From: Gaetbulibacter_A aestuarii
GTDB lineage: Bacteria > Bacteroidota > Bacteroidia > Flavobacteriales > Flavobacteriaceae
Direction of reading: 5' to 3'
NCBI RefSeq assembly: GCF_039537665.1
Contig: NZ_BAABAY010000001.1
Coordinates: forward strand, 992,001-1,056,000
Length of the DNA: 64,000 nucleotides
Under the pieces are notes generated by a model that worked only from the letters and a program-made list of their open reading frames with translations, ran no database searches and was not told the DNA's origin. Made by a program: the position numbers and the translations under genes. Below, in pieces: positions 45,734-55,396 of this stretch. Position 1 is the first letter of the stretch. Each line of letters begins with the position of its first letter.

Positions 45734-47629
45734 ATGAACCTAAAGCATCTTTTTTTGGCGCTATGCGCGTACCTATTCTTTCAATTTTCACACGCCCAAA
45801 ATACCTACGATATTGTTTTTCCAAATAATGGGAAAAGTCAAAAATGTAATAAATTCAGTCGGTTATTTCAACAAAAACCCGAAGAGGTCAAGTTTTCCAT
45901 AAAACGGGTCGGCAATAAACTCTATTTTGAGATTAATGACAACCGCTGGTTTAATGAATTATTTGAAAATCCTTACGATGGTTTAGCCATAGACGTGGTT
46001 GCAAAAAGCAGGTATGATTGTTCACTAACTGATATTTCTAATGATCAGGTAAGGGGAACAGTATTACCTCCTGTTTACTATTATGCACTGAAAAATAGTA
46101 TGCGCTCTGTTGGCAATGGGCGTTATCAGATTTACGTTGGCGATGTACCAAATAACTTGCTTTACAGTGAGCTTGAGTACAATATTTTGTTCTTGAGCAA
46201 TAAAAATATGTGCCGTTATTACGTAATTTATAATTTGGAGAATTATGGTATGGATCTCTTGGATATGGGGATGTATTTGGATGATGTAAGTTATAATACC
46301 AAGAAGGTGACACCCATTGATGATCCCAACTATGCTACAACTGAAGAAACTTTAAAATTCATTATACCCTTCAAAAAGAATAAATCTACGTATTCTCAAG
46401 CAGATATTAAGCCGGTTTATGATTCCTTAAAATTGGGTTATTACAACATTAAGAAGATCGATATTAAATCGTATTCTTCTATTGAAGGCATTTCATCGAG
46501 GAATATTGAATTACAAAAATTACGCGCACAAAGTGTCATTGAAGCCTTGCAATCCTTTCAAACGCCTACAATAAAAACGACGATTTCTGCATCGGAAAAC
46601 TGGGTAGAATTTTTTAATGATATTAAAGGAACGAAATATGCCTATTTGGGTAACTTGAGCAAAGAAGGTGTAAGAAAAGCTATAGCAGGTAACATTTCCA
46701 GGGAAATGGAACCCATTTTAAAAAATCACAGAAAAGCTGTTCTGGAATTGGAAATTGAAAAGAAAACGAAATACACATCCGAATCGGAAGGTGAGCTCAT
46801 AGCCAATTTTAATGCTGCTTTAAGTGCAGGACAACTCGGAAAAGCCAATGATATTCAAAATTCAATTTTTGAAAAACTTCGGGGAAAATCCAATGTGTCT
46901 GAAACTTTGGATAAAATGAGCATTCCATACAACAAAGCGTATGTTGATTTATTGGTTAAAAATGCAGGTTACCGTTATTTATCTGATTTTAGTGAGGCTA
47001 TGATCGTACTAGATCAATTGGAACAACTTGAAAAACTTGATCCTCAAAACCCAAAAATCCAATATGATTTAGCAGCGGTTCGTTTAAAACTATTATACTA
47101 TAATGCCATAAAAATGGATGAGCGTGATCTGCAAAATGAAATTACTGATTTGAAAGATTACAATATTGAGAAATCGCTTATCGATCGTATGTTGGTAAAC
47201 TTACAAATGGTAATAGCCGAGAAATTGATGAAGTTTCGCGATTTTTCAAATAAAGATAAATCTGTAGATTTTGTCCGTAAGAACTATAAAGAATTTAATT
47301 TATCAAATTACGATTATCTGAGTTTGGCCGAGTTTTTTAGCAATTATGGTACTCGAGATATGGCAATAGACCTTTTAAAGGAAAAAGCTAATAAAATTGA
47401 TATCGACGAAAACCTCCTATTCTATTATTTGAATTTGACCCTTTTTGATAAAGATATTACCAGTGAAGAAAACTACCGGAGTATTATGCTTAACGCCATA
47501 AACATTAACAAACAGCGGTTTTGCAAATTGTTCAATTCAGTTGATGAAGGTGGCGTAACGTTTCAGTTATTGGAGGATCCTTTCTTGCGAAAAACCTATT
47601 GCGAAAGCTGTGCGAATCAGATTGAATAA
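45734..47629 (+). CDS. Hypothetical secreted protein with OmpA-like central segment
   Basis: About 631 residues with a signal peptide ending FSHAQ. I do not recognise the family. Around residues 242-275 the sequence IDIKSYSSIEGISSRNIELQKLRA resembles the OmpA-like peptidoglycan-binding motif (G...SxEG..xxNxxLxxxRA). The C-terminal half is helical with TPR-like stretches (LDQLEQLEKLDPQNPKIQYDLAAVRLK). A cluster of Cys lies at the end (CKLFNS, TYCESCANQ). Probably a periplasmic or outer-membrane-associated scaffold. Its last 13 bp overlap the opposite-strand folate gene. A TTG three bases upstream is an alternative start. Confidence 0.7.
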   Translation: MNLKHLFLALCAYLFFQFSHAQNTYDIVFPNNGKSQKCNKFSRLFQQKPEEVKFSIKRVGNKLYFEINDNRWFNELFENPYDGLAIDVVAKSRYDCSLTDISNDQVRGTVLPPVYYYALKNSMRSVGNGRYQIYVGDVPNNLLYSELEYNILFLSNKNMCRYYVIYNLENYGMDLLDMGMYLDDVSYNTKKVTPIDDPNYATTEETLKFIIPFKKNKSTYSQADIKPVYDSLKLGYYNIKKIDIKSYSSIEGISSRNIELQKLRAQSVIEALQSFQTPTIKTTISASENWVEFFNDIKGTKYAYLGNLSKEGVRKAIAGNISREMEPILKNHRKAVLELEIEKKTKYTSESEGELIANFNAALSAGQLGKANDIQNSIFEKLRGKSNVSETLDKMSIPYNKAYVDLLVKNAGYRYLSDFSEAMIVLDQLEQLEKLDPQNPKIQYDLAAVRLKLLYYNAIKMDERDLQNEITDLKDYNIEKSLIDRMLVNLQMVIAEKLMKFRDFSNKDKSVDFVRKNYKEFNLSNYDYLSLAEFFSNYGTRDMAIDLLKEKANKIDIDENLLFYYLNLTLFDKDITSEENYRSIMLNAININKQRFCKLFNSVDEGGVTFQLLEDPFLRKTYCESCANQIE

Positions 47630-48180
47630 ACACCTCTAGGCGTTACACCGTAATCAAGTTTGATATCGCTTTCAAATACCGGGATATCTTCCTGTTCCGG
47701 TTCAAAAAATGATAACCCGATTTTTACCGTTTCAGGAGCGCAATCAGCCAGGAATTTGTCGTAAAATCCCTTGCCATAACCAATGCGATGCCCCTTCATG
47801 TCAAAAGCTAATAAGGGCACAAAAACAACTTCTAAACGCGAATCGGGAATTTGGATCCCTTCTACAGGTTCCGGAATATTGAAGGTGTTTTTTTTAAGAA
47901 TCGTGCTATCCGTCAATAAAAAATGGGTCATTTTGCCTGATTCAAAATCACTTTTTGAAACAACAATATGTTTGTCTTTTCCTGCCAGAATATTCAAAAT
48001 ATAATTAGTATCGATTTCGCGAAGTTCCTCAATCGTTAAAAAAATATGGTAGTAGGAGTAATTCCAAATCGGTAATTTTAAAAGCTGATTGGCAATATCC
48101 AAACTCATATCGTCGCGTTCCTGTGGGGATAGCAATGCACGAAGTCCTTTATATTTCTTACGTAATTCGGCCTTCGTCAT
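47617..48180 (-). CDS. 5-formyltetrahydrofolate cyclo-ligase
   Basis: Converts 5-formyl-THF with ATP to 5,10-methenyl-THF, salvaging a folate storage form. 187 residues, typical size. The start MTKAELRKKYKGLRALLSPQER matches the family N-terminal helix, and the signature VFVPLLAFDMKGHRIGYGKGFYDKFL contains the conserved GxGxGYYD loop in the form GYGKGFYD. It is the last gene of a minus-strand cluster and starts 2 bp after the deacylase gene's stop. Confidence 0.92.
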   Translation of the reverse strand: MTKAELRKKYKGLRALLSPQERDDMSLDIANQLLKLPIWNYSYYHIFLTIEELREIDTNYILNILAGKDKHIVVSKSDFESGKMTHFLLTDSTILKKNTFNIPEPVEGIQIPDSRLEVVFVPLLAFDMKGHRIGYGKGFYDKFLADCAPETVKIGLSFFEPEQEDIPVFESDIKLDYGVTPRGVYSI

Positions 48181-48182
48181 GC

Positions 48183-49154
48183 TTATTTTTTGATCTTGGT
48201 ACTGATATGGAATAAAGCATCACCCTGATATACAATTGGTGACTCATTAACATTGATGATATACCCCGAATTCTTGGCGCGAACGAAAAAATTGAATTTT
48301 CCGTAAGGATCAGTAATGTTTCCAATGATATCATCCTTTTTAACATGAGTTCCGATAGCTATCGAAGCCTTGAACATTCCGGAATATTTTGCCCGGATCC
48401 ATTTACTATCTGAAATGAACAGGCAATCCTGTTTTGGTTTTGTCGACTTAAATACCGTCTTCAACATGCCTAAATGTTTCAGGATACGTTTCGAGCCGTT
48501 CACTCCGGAATTTGTTACCATCTCATCAATATGGAACGACTTACCGCCTTCAAAAAGCAGTAAAGGAACATCTAATTTTTTGCAAGTAGCACGAAAGGAT
48601 TTCGATAGATTTTTGGAGTACAAAACAAAAGGCGCTCCAAAAACCTGAGCTAACGTATCCAGGGTTTTGTCCTCTTTTGAATACCGTAACTGAGGTGCAT
48701 TAAAGCGACCGGAACCTCCGGTATGAAAATCGATAACCAGATCAGCATGGGGAACTACTTCCTTCACGAGTTTGTAGGCTACACGGCCTGCAAGGGAGCC
48801 ATTAGGACTTCCCGGGAAAACGCGGTTCAGATCGCGGCCATCCGGGAATTCGCGTTTCAGGTTAATAAAACCAAAAACGTTAATAACCGGCATACAAATA
48901 ATGGTGCCGCATTTAGGCTTATTAATACCTTTAGCAATAAGTTGCCTGATAATTTCAACACCGTTAACTTCATCACCATGAATTCCGGCAGTAAATAAAA
49001 CCGTAGGTCCCGGCTTTTTAGAGCGTTCAACAATAATCGGGATATTCACAGGAGATGAGGTATGCAAATTGGCCACATCAAAGTTAACTTCTTTGCTTTC
49101 TCCGGGGCTTATAACCTCCTTAAAAATATTTATATTATGATTTTCTGAACGCAT
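48183..49154 (-). CDS. Succinylglutamate desuccinylase/aspartoacylase family zinc deacylase
   Basis: 323 residues. A zinc-carboxypeptidase-like fold: HGDE at residues 59-62 (TAGIHGDEVNG) gives two zinc ligands, and DFHTGGSG supplies the third His. LLLFEGGKSFH carries the catalytic Glu. A C-terminal beta domain (IAIGTHVKKDDIIG) is typical of AstE/AspA-family proteins. Substrate unknown. It lies 20 bp downstream of rimK, and a RimK-linked deacylase could act on amino acids added to protein or peptide chains; this is inference from gene order. Confidence 0.85.
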   Translation of the reverse strand: MRSENHNINIFKEVISPGESKEVNFDVANLHTSSPVNIPIIVERSKKPGPTVLFTAGIHGDEVNGVEIIRQLIAKGINKPKCGTIICMPVINVFGFINLKREFPDGRDLNRVFPGSPNGSLAGRVAYKLVKEVVPHADLVIDFHTGGSGRFNAPQLRYSKEDKTLDTLAQVFGAPFVLYSKNLSKSFRATCKKLDVPLLLFEGGKSFHIDEMVTNSGVNGSKRILKHLGMLKTVFKSTKPKQDCLFISDSKWIRAKYSGMFKASIAIGTHVKKDDIIGNITDPYGKFNFFVRAKNSGYIINVNESPIVYQGDALFHISTKIKK

Positions 49155-49174
49155 GCTGAATTTTTTTTAAAGGA

Positions 49175-50056
49175 TCACGATTCGCGTTTATTACGCTCAA
49201 TAAAATGAATGATGCTTTTGGCAATATTTCTACCGGTTGCTCCTTCAATCCCCTCCAGACCCGGGGTAGAATTTACTTCGAGGATCAACGGCCCGCGGGA
49301 TGATTGTAACATATCGACACCGCAAACAGGAAGTTTCAAAGCGCGTGAAGCATTCATGGCGAGTTTTAATTCGTTGTGATCTAACTTTAAAACCTTGGCA
49401 GAACCTCCGCGGTGTAAATTAGATCGGAACTCACCGTCTTTACCCTGACGTTTCATCGCTCCAACTACCTGACCGTCTACTACCAAAGCACGAAGGTCTG
49501 CACCGCCGGCCTCTTTGATGTATTCCTGAACAATAACACGTGCTTGCAAACCATTAAACGCTTCCAAAACAGATTCGGCTGCATTTTTGGTTTCAGCTAA
49601 AACAACGCCTAAACCTTGTGTTCCTTCTAATAATTTAATAATTACGGGTGTCCCGCCAACGTGTTCAATAACTTCCTCAACATCGCGGGAATAATTAGTA
49701 AATACGGTTTTTGGCATCCCGATTCCGGCTTTACTAAGGCGTTGAAAACTGCGTAATTTATCGCGGGATCGCTGGATGGCATCGGAGGTGCAAATGGTAA
49801 ATACGCCCATCATTTCAAATTGGCGAACCACGGCGCAACCGTAAAAGGTTACTGAGGCTCCAATTCTCGGGATAATGGCGTCTACGTAATCGAGGTAACG
49901 ATCTTTGTAGTAAATGGTAGGCTTTTCCTTTTCAATAATAATATCGCATTTTAAAGGATCAATGATTTCCATTTTATGCCCACGCTTTTCACCTTCTTCT
50001 CGTAACCGATCTGTGGAATATAAATTAGCGTTTCTGGATAGGATGACTATGTTCAT
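49175..50056 (-). CDS. rimK: RimK-type ATP-grasp glutamate ligase
   Basis: 293 residues of ATP-grasp ligase. RimK adds glutamates to the C-terminus of ribosomal protein S6 in E. coli; homologues make other alpha- or gamma-linked products. Motifs: [19 protein letters not shown] (start of the ATP-grasp domain), [15 protein letters not shown] (glycine-rich loop), and [17 protein letters not shown] (metal-binding Glu and Asn). Its 5' end overlaps the protease gene's 3' end by 32 bp in another frame, implying tight coupling. Confidence 0.92.
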   Translation of the reverse strand: MNIVILSRNANLYSTDRLREEGEKRGHKMEIIDPLKCDIIIEKEKPTIYYKDRYLDYVDAIIPRIGASVTFYGCAVVRQFEMMGVFTICTSDAIQRSRDKLRSFQRLSKAGIGMPKTVFTNYSRDVEEVIEHVGGTPVIIKLLEGTQGLGVVLAETKNAAESVLEAFNGLQARVIVQEYIKEAGGADLRALVVDGQVVGAMKRQGKDGEFRSNLHRGGSAKVLKLDHNELKLAMNASRALKLPVCGVDMLQSSRGPLILEVNSTPGLEGIEGATGRNIAKSIIHFIERNKRES

Positions 50057-50477
50057 GATTTGTGGATAAAAATGAGACTTGTTCTAAATCGACATCAACT
50101 AAAAATTTATGTTTTAAAAACTGCCGACCAATAAGAACAGGAAATTTCATATCGTCTCTGGTGCTTAAAGTTAAGTTAATCTTATATGTTTTTCCAAAAA
50201 ATACAACTTCGGATTTTACTTTATATCGGTTCTCTTTATAGCCGTTGCTGCTTTTTACATTGGTAAGAGAATACTCTTCGAAGATGATTTCGGTTTTTCC
50301 AAAATTCTTATGAACCTCACTGTTGAATATACAACGTAGGTGATCACCCTCTTCAATAATTTCAGAACAATGAATGGCCGAGGTATAGGCCCCGGTATCA
50401 ATTTTAACTTCAATATTAAAAAGTCCCAATTTCGGAAAGTCGACCGTATCTTTACGGCCTATTATTTGTTTCGTCAT
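50025..50477 (-). CDS. RimK/LysX-associated retropepsin-like protease
   Basis: 150 residues of the ATP-dependent zinc protease family (DUF785/RimB), a retropepsin-like fold. The catalytic Asp27 lies in [13 protein letters not shown], and [17 protein letters not shown] is the conserved C-terminal block. In RimABK systems, RimB cleaves glutamate tails that RimK attaches. The overlap of 32 bp with rimK strongly suggests the two are a functional pair here. The name zinc protease is historical; the DTGA motif indicates an aspartyl protease. Confidence 0.88.
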   Translation of the reverse strand: MTKQIIGRKDTVDFPKLGLFNIEVKIDTGAYTSAIHCSEIIEEGDHLRCIFNSEVHKNFGKTEIIFEEYSLTNVKSSNGYKENRYKVKSEVVFFGKTYKINLTLSTRDDMKFPVLIGRQFLKHKFLVDVDLEQVSFLSTNHEHSHPIQKR

Positions 50478-50509
50478 AAGTCTTTTAAAAGTGGCGCAAG
50501 GTAGTAAAA

Positions 50510-50542
50510 TAGTCGTTTGAAAATATCTTTTTCAAACGACTA
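50510..50542 (-). terminator. Terminator of the VOC-family gene
   Basis: A 13-bp perfect stem (50510-50522 with 50530-50542) around a 7-nt loop; its right arm includes the stop codon of the VOC gene. Minus-strand sequence after it is T-rich (ATTTTAC). Confidence 0.75.
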
Positions 50543-50995
50543 ATCAGCACTATTTATTTCTATCCAATAGCCGTCAGGATCTTGAATATACACCTGTTTC
50601 ACACCATCGGCACGAATGGTGATCTTTTTATTTTCCCCGGCCCAACTGGAGTATTTTATATTTCGGGCATTCAGGTTGGCAATAAAGGCATCAAATTTTG
50701 GTGCGCTCAGTGCAAAATGAACCGCTTTATTCAAGCTTATCTCGCCGGGAATAACAGAGATCAAATGAAGTTCTTTACCCTGACCCAAAGAAAACCACCT
50801 GATGCCTTCTTTTTCTGTTCTGTTAGTTATTTCCTGAAGCTTCAAAACATTCTTGTAAAAATTCACCGAAGCATCCAGATCAGAGACTGATAAGGCAACA
50901 TGGTTAAATTGCATACCAAAATCATTTGAGGTCTCTTGTGCCACAACTGTTTCTGATAATAAAAGGGTTACAAAAATAACGAACAAACGTTTCAT
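50540..50995 (-). CDS. Secreted VOC-family (glyoxalase-fold) protein
   Basis: 151 residues from the ATG at 50995, which begins a signal peptide ending TVVAQ; an upstream in-frame TTG or similar gives a longer but unlikely start. The vicinal-oxygen-chelate fold is seen in MQFNHVALSVSDLDASVNFYKNVLKL and the terminal VYIQDPDGYWIEIN, where His and Glu metal ligands are in place. Secreted VOC proteins are a small group of unknown reaction. It is divergent from uvrC with about 100 bp between. Confidence 0.8.
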   Translation of the reverse strand: MKRLFVIFVTLLLSETVVAQETSNDFGMQFNHVALSVSDLDASVNFYKNVLKLQEITNRTEKEGIRWFSLGQGKELHLISVIPGEISLNKAVHFALSAPKFDAFIANLNARNIKYSSWAGENKKITIRADGVKQVYIQDPDGYWIEINSAD

Positions 50996-51082
50996 GAGTT
51001 CAGGTTTTGATGGTTCAAAAAAAGGTATATGCAAGGTACTAAAAAATCAAAAGCTAATTTTTAGTTTAACTATATTTTGGGC

Positions 51083-51090
51083 TACCTTTG
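51083..51090 (+). promoter_or_regulatory. Bacteroidota -7 element upstream of uvrC
   Basis: TACCTTTG fits TAnnTTTG and ends 5 bp before the uvrC ATG, implying a leaderless or very short 5' leader. A TTA 19 bp upstream (51061-51063) is a weak match to the -33 element. Confidence 0.45.
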
Positions 51091-51095
51091 AAAAT

Positions 51096-52889
51096 ATGGA
51101 TACGCCCGCTTTAGATATTCAACTTAAAACTTTGCCAAACCAACCGGGGGTGTATCAGTATTTTGATAAGGATGATAACCTTATTTATGTTGGCAAGGCC
51201 AAAAACCTAAAAAAGCGTGTAAGCTCGTATTTTACCAAAACTCACGACAACGGAAAAACCAGGGTCCTGGTTAAAAAAATAGCGCGTATCAAGCACATTG
51301 TTGTAGATACTGAAACGGATGCTTTACTCCTCGAAAACAATCTTATAAAAAAACATCGTCCGCGCTATAATGTGTTATTGAAAGATGATAAATCCTATCC
51401 CTGGATATGTATTAAAAATGAACGGTTCCCGAGAGTGTTCTCAACACGTCGGGTATACAAAGGCGGCGGCACATATTTTGGTCCATATACCAGCATGAAA
51501 ACGGTATCCACCTTGTTAAGCCTGATTCGTGGTTTGTACTCGCTTCGTACCTGTAATTATGATCTGGCGGAAGATAAGATCGAGGCAGGTAAATATAAGG
51601 TGTGTTTAGAATATCATTTAGGGAATTGTAATGGGCCTTGTGAGGGCAAAGAATCCGAAGAAGAATACAATGCCAATATTAAAGCGATCAAGGAGATTTT
51701 AAAAGGCAATTTTAAAGATTCCCTGTCGGAATTTAAAAAGCAGATGCATGACTTTGCCGAGAAGATGCAGTTCGAAGACGCTCAGAAAATAAAGGAAAAA
51801 ATTGATGTTCTGGAGAACTATCAGGCTAAATCCACCATTGTAAATCCGAAGATCAGTAATGTGGATGTCTTCTCAATTGTGAGTGATGAAAGTTATGGTT
51901 ATGTGAACTTTCTGCAATTGTCCTATGGTTCCATCATTCGTTCGCATACCCTCGAGATCAAAAAGAAATTGGATGAATCGGATAAAACCTTATTAAAACT
52001 TGCGATTATTGAAATCAGGCAACGTTTTCATTCAAAATCTAAAGAAATATATGTTCCTTTCGATATCGATCTTGGTGATGACATTAAGGTAACCATACCA
52101 AAACTGGGAGACAAAAAACATATTTTAGATCTCTCTGAGCGAAACGCCAAATACTTCCGCATGGAGCGTTTCAAACAAATGAAAATTGTAGATCCCGACC
52201 GCCATGCTAACCGGATCATGGCACAGATGAAAGCGGATCTTCGATTAAAAGAAGAACCGCGACATATTGAATGTTTCGATAATTCGAATATTCAGGGAAC
52301 CAACCCTGTGGCAGCTTGTGTGGTTTTTAAAAATGGAAAACCAAGCAAAAAAGATTATCGTCACTTCAATATTAAAACCGTAGAAGGTCCGGATGATTTT
52401 GCTTCCATGGAAGAAGTCGTATATCGCCGTTACAAACGCTTATTAGACGAAAATCAACCGTTGCCACAACTCATTGTTATTGATGGCGGAAAAGGCCAAT
52501 TGTCTTCAGCCTTAAAAAGTCTGGATGCTTTGGGTTTACGAGGAAAAATTGCCATCATTGGCATCGCCAAACGACTGGAAGAATTATTCTATCCTAACGA
52601 TCCTATTCCATTGTACCTCGATAAAAAAAGTGAAACGCTAAAAGTGATCCAACAATTGCGAAACGAGGCGCATCGTTTTGGTATTGAGCATCACCGCAAT
52701 CGCCGCAGCAAATCGGCATTGAATACCGAATTGGAAACTATTGAAGGGATTGGTGAAAAAACCGTGGTGAGTTTGCTAAAACATTTTAAATCTGCGAAAC
52801 GCGTTGCCCACGCCAAGTTAGACGAATTAGAAGATGTTGTTGGCGCCTCCAAAGCCGCTAAGATTTATCAGTATTTTAATCAAAAATAA
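51096..52889 (+). CDS. uvrC: Excinuclease ABC subunit C
   Basis: Dual-incision nuclease of nucleotide excision repair. 597 residues from the ATG at 51096; the frame extends further up, but the extra 34 residues are outside the family and cross the promoter element. Domains in order: GIY-YIG nuclease (PGVYQYF, NLIYVGKAKN), UVR domain (FAEKMQFEDAQKIKEKID), RNase-H-like domain (HIECFDNSNIQG; LIVIDGGKGQL), and a helix-hairpin-helix pair near the end (TIEGIGEKTVVSLLKHF). It is divergent from the VOC gene. Confidence 0.95.
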   Translation: MDTPALDIQLKTLPNQPGVYQYFDKDDNLIYVGKAKNLKKRVSSYFTKTHDNGKTRVLVKKIARIKHIVVDTETDALLLENNLIKKHRPRYNVLLKDDKSYPWICIKNERFPRVFSTRRVYKGGGTYFGPYTSMKTVSTLLSLIRGLYSLRTCNYDLAEDKIEAGKYKVCLEYHLGNCNGPCEGKESEEEYNANIKAIKEILKGNFKDSLSEFKKQMHDFAEKMQFEDAQKIKEKIDVLENYQAKSTIVNPKISNVDVFSIVSDESYGYVNFLQLSYGSIIRSHTLEIKKKLDESDKTLLKLAIIEIRQRFHSKSKEIYVPFDIDLGDDIKVTIPKLGDKKHILDLSERNAKYFRMERFKQMKIVDPDRHANRIMAQMKADLRLKEEPRHIECFDNSNIQGTNPVAACVVFKNGKPSKKDYRHFNIKTVEGPDDFASMEEVVYRRYKRLLDENQPLPQLIVIDGGKGQLSSALKSLDALGLRGKIAIIGIAKRLEELFYPNDPIPLYLDKKSETLKVIQQLRNEAHRFGIEHHRNRRSKSALNTELETIEGIGEKTVVSLLKHFKSAKRVAHAKLDELEDVVGASKAAKIYQYFNQK

Positions 52890-52965
52890 CTGTTATCTTT
52901 ATAGTCAGAATGTTGTTTTATTCTGATTCAAATAAAACTAACAAAAATTAATTCGCCCATATATT

Positions 52966-55194
52966 TTGAATAAAAAATTACTCCTCACCCTCATTTGTTT
53001 GTTTGTTTTATTTTCCGCGAAAGCGCAGGATAGAACAGAAGACGCACGCCCAAAAGTGGGATTAGTACTTAGTGGAGGAGGTGCCAAAGGCCTGGCCCAT
53101 ATTGGTGTATTGAAAGTTATTGATAGTTTGGGCATCAAGATCGACTATGTAGCAGGAACTAGTATGGGTGCAATTATTGGTGGTTTATATGCTTCCGGCT
53201 ATTCGGGAAAACAATTGGACTCTATTTTTGAGGTGGTAGATTTTGATAAAATAATTAGTGATGATCTTCCCAGAGAGGCCAAGGCCTTTTATGAGCGAGA
53301 TAATTCTGAAAAATACACGATCACTCTGCCGTTTGAAGGGTTTAAACTGAATTTACCTTCGGCATTATCCCGAGGGCAAAACACGTATAACTTATTGTCT
53401 AAGCTAACGCTTCCGGTAAACAACATTAAAGAATTTAAAAATTTACCTATTCCTTACTTCTGTATTGCCACGAACGTAGAAACCGGAAAAGAGGTGGTTC
53501 TGGATCATGGTAGTTTGGCGCAAAGTATGATGGCCAGTGGTGCTTTACCCTCTTTATTTCAACCGGTAACGATTAACCAGGATGTGCTTATTGATGGTGG
53601 AGTTTTAAATAATTATCCCATAGATGAATTACGAGCAAAAGGTATGGATATCATTATTGGAGTAGATGTTCAAGCCGGTTTGCGAACCCGAGACGAGTTA
53701 AAGTCTGCGCCGGAAATATTGCTTCAGATCAATAATTTCAGGACCATAAAGGCTATGGATTCCAAGACCAAAGAAACAGATATTTACATAAAACCACAGG
53801 TTAAAGAATACACGGTGATTTCTTTTGATGCCGGAGCTGAGATTATAAAAAACGGTTTGGAGGCTGCATTAAAAAACGAACCGGAGCTGGATGCTTTGCC
53901 AAAGCTTGGAAAACCACGAAGACTAATAAAACCTATTGACAGCCTGAGAATTAATAGAATTTCCTTCAAAGGGGCAAGTCATTATTCACGCGCTTATTTA
54001 TTGGGAAAATTAAAACTGAAACCAGGGGAAAAGGTGAGTTATAACCAGGTGGAAAAAGGAGTTAATTCATTGGTAGGCACTAATAATTTTGATGCTTTTG
54101 AATATGATTTAAAACCTTCGGATTCGATGTCCGGGTATGATTTTCATGGTTTTGTAAGGGAATCAAAAATAACCACTTTTCTAAAGCTTGGTGTGCACTA
54201 TGACCAGCTTTACCGCAGTGCTGCACTTATCAATCTTACCAAGAAACGCTTGTTCTTCTCAAACGATGTGGCGTCGCTCGATTTTATTCTAGGAGATAAT
54301 GTGCGCTATAATTTTGATTATCTGATAGACAAAGGGTTTTACTGGAGCATCGGTGTTAGATCGCGATACAATCAATTCAAAAAGAATGTTAGTGCAAGAC
54401 TTCTGCTTACAGATGCAGAAATAGGGAATTCGGACATTAACAAACTTGAAGTAAAACTGGCCGATCAAACCAACCAGTTCTATTTGCAAACCCTTTTCAG
54501 GAAAGATTTTTCATTAAGTCTTGGAGCAGAACATAAGCGTTTAAAAATTATTTCCGAGACTTTGTTCGCGCCAAATTCTAATAGTAAATACGAATTCGAG
54601 AACACCGATTATATCAGTGTTTTTGGCAATTTGAAATTAGATACCTATAATAACAAATACTTCCCAACCCGAGGTGTTTATTTTGAAGGCGATTTGCATT
54701 GGTATGTTTACGGCTCCAGCTTTAATCAGGATTTTAAGAATTTTGCTATTGGTAAAGCCGAGATTGGAACAGCCTTCGGACTATCAGATAAATTTGCGGT
54801 AAATCTGGAAACTAGCGGAGGTTTTAAGATTGGTGATAAATCTACGCAAACCCTCGATTTCGCTTTGGGTGGTTACGGTGCAAATTTCATCAATAATTTT
54901 GTGCCATTTATAGGCTACGATTTTATTTCTCTAACGGGGAATAGCTATGTAAAAGCTTCTGCCGTTTTGGATTATGAGCTATTCAAAAAGCATCATGTAA
55001 CTATGGAGGCTAATTGGGCCAACGTTGCCGATGATATTTTTGACACCGGAGAGTGGTTTACCTTACCGGATTATCGCGGTTATGGTCTAGGTTATGCGGT
55101 AGATACATTTTTTGGTCCGGTTCAGGCCAAATTCAGTTATTCTCCGGAGCGAAAGAAAAGTATTTTCTTTATTAATGTAGGTTTCTGGTTTTAA
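52966..55194 (+). CDS. Patatin-like phospholipase with POTRA and beta-barrel (type Vd-like)
   Basis: 742 residues. After a signal peptide ending AKAQ, the patatin domain has GGGAKG (37-42), nucleophile Ser66 in GTSMGA, and the catalytic Asp in VLIDGGVLNN. A POTRA-like unit (LRINRISFKGASHYSRAYLL) and a 16-strand BamA-type barrel follow, ending FFINVGFWF. The layout matches the PlpD-type secreted lipases of Gram-negatives. There is no in-frame ATG near the signal peptide, so the TTG at 52966 is the likely start. It lies 76 bp after uvrC. Confidence 0.85.
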   Translation: MNKKLLLTLICLFVLFSAKAQDRTEDARPKVGLVLSGGGAKGLAHIGVLKVIDSLGIKIDYVAGTSMGAIIGGLYASGYSGKQLDSIFEVVDFDKIISDDLPREAKAFYERDNSEKYTITLPFEGFKLNLPSALSRGQNTYNLLSKLTLPVNNIKEFKNLPIPYFCIATNVETGKEVVLDHGSLAQSMMASGALPSLFQPVTINQDVLIDGGVLNNYPIDELRAKGMDIIIGVDVQAGLRTRDELKSAPEILLQINNFRTIKAMDSKTKETDIYIKPQVKEYTVISFDAGAEIIKNGLEAALKNEPELDALPKLGKPRRLIKPIDSLRINRISFKGASHYSRAYLLGKLKLKPGEKVSYNQVEKGVNSLVGTNNFDAFEYDLKPSDSMSGYDFHGFVRESKITTFLKLGVHYDQLYRSAALINLTKKRLFFSNDVASLDFILGDNVRYNFDYLIDKGFYWSIGVRSRYNQFKKNVSARLLLTDAEIGNSDINKLEVKLADQTNQFYLQTLFRKDFSLSLGAEHKRLKIISETLFAPNSNSKYEFENTDYISVFGNLKLDTYNNKYFPTRGVYFEGDLHWYVYGSSFNQDFKNFAIGKAEIGTAFGLSDKFAVNLETSGGFKIGDKSTQTLDFALGGYGANFINNFVPFIGYDFISLTGNSYVKASAVLDYELFKKHHVTMEANWANVADDIFDTGEWFTLPDYRGYGLGYAVDTFFGPVQAKFSYSPERKKSIFFINVGFWF

Positions 55195-55396
55195 GAAGTT
55201 TTTATGGTTTCAAGGAAATTCACGATATTTGTTACATTATGAAATATTTCTGGGAAGACTTACTACAACATCTTCATTTCCTTATTAAGCGAAATCCCGA
55301 ATAAGGCTACATTTTCGTACCTTTATAGTAACATTTTTTGTAATTTATACCAGCTAAACCTTAGGGTTTAATCCTAAATAATTAAAACATTAAATT

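Noticed and set aside
50994..51095. A longer start for uvrC
   Set aside because: The extra residues are outside the family, cross a promoter-like box and overlap the divergent VOC gene.
55239..55304. A 21-codon reading frame in the gap between the patatin gene and hmgA
   Set aside because: Too short, no ribosome-binding or homology signal, and it ends near a 7-bp hairpin (55280-55306) that is more likely a weak terminator. The overlap of ATGA with a still shorter frame is expected by chance.
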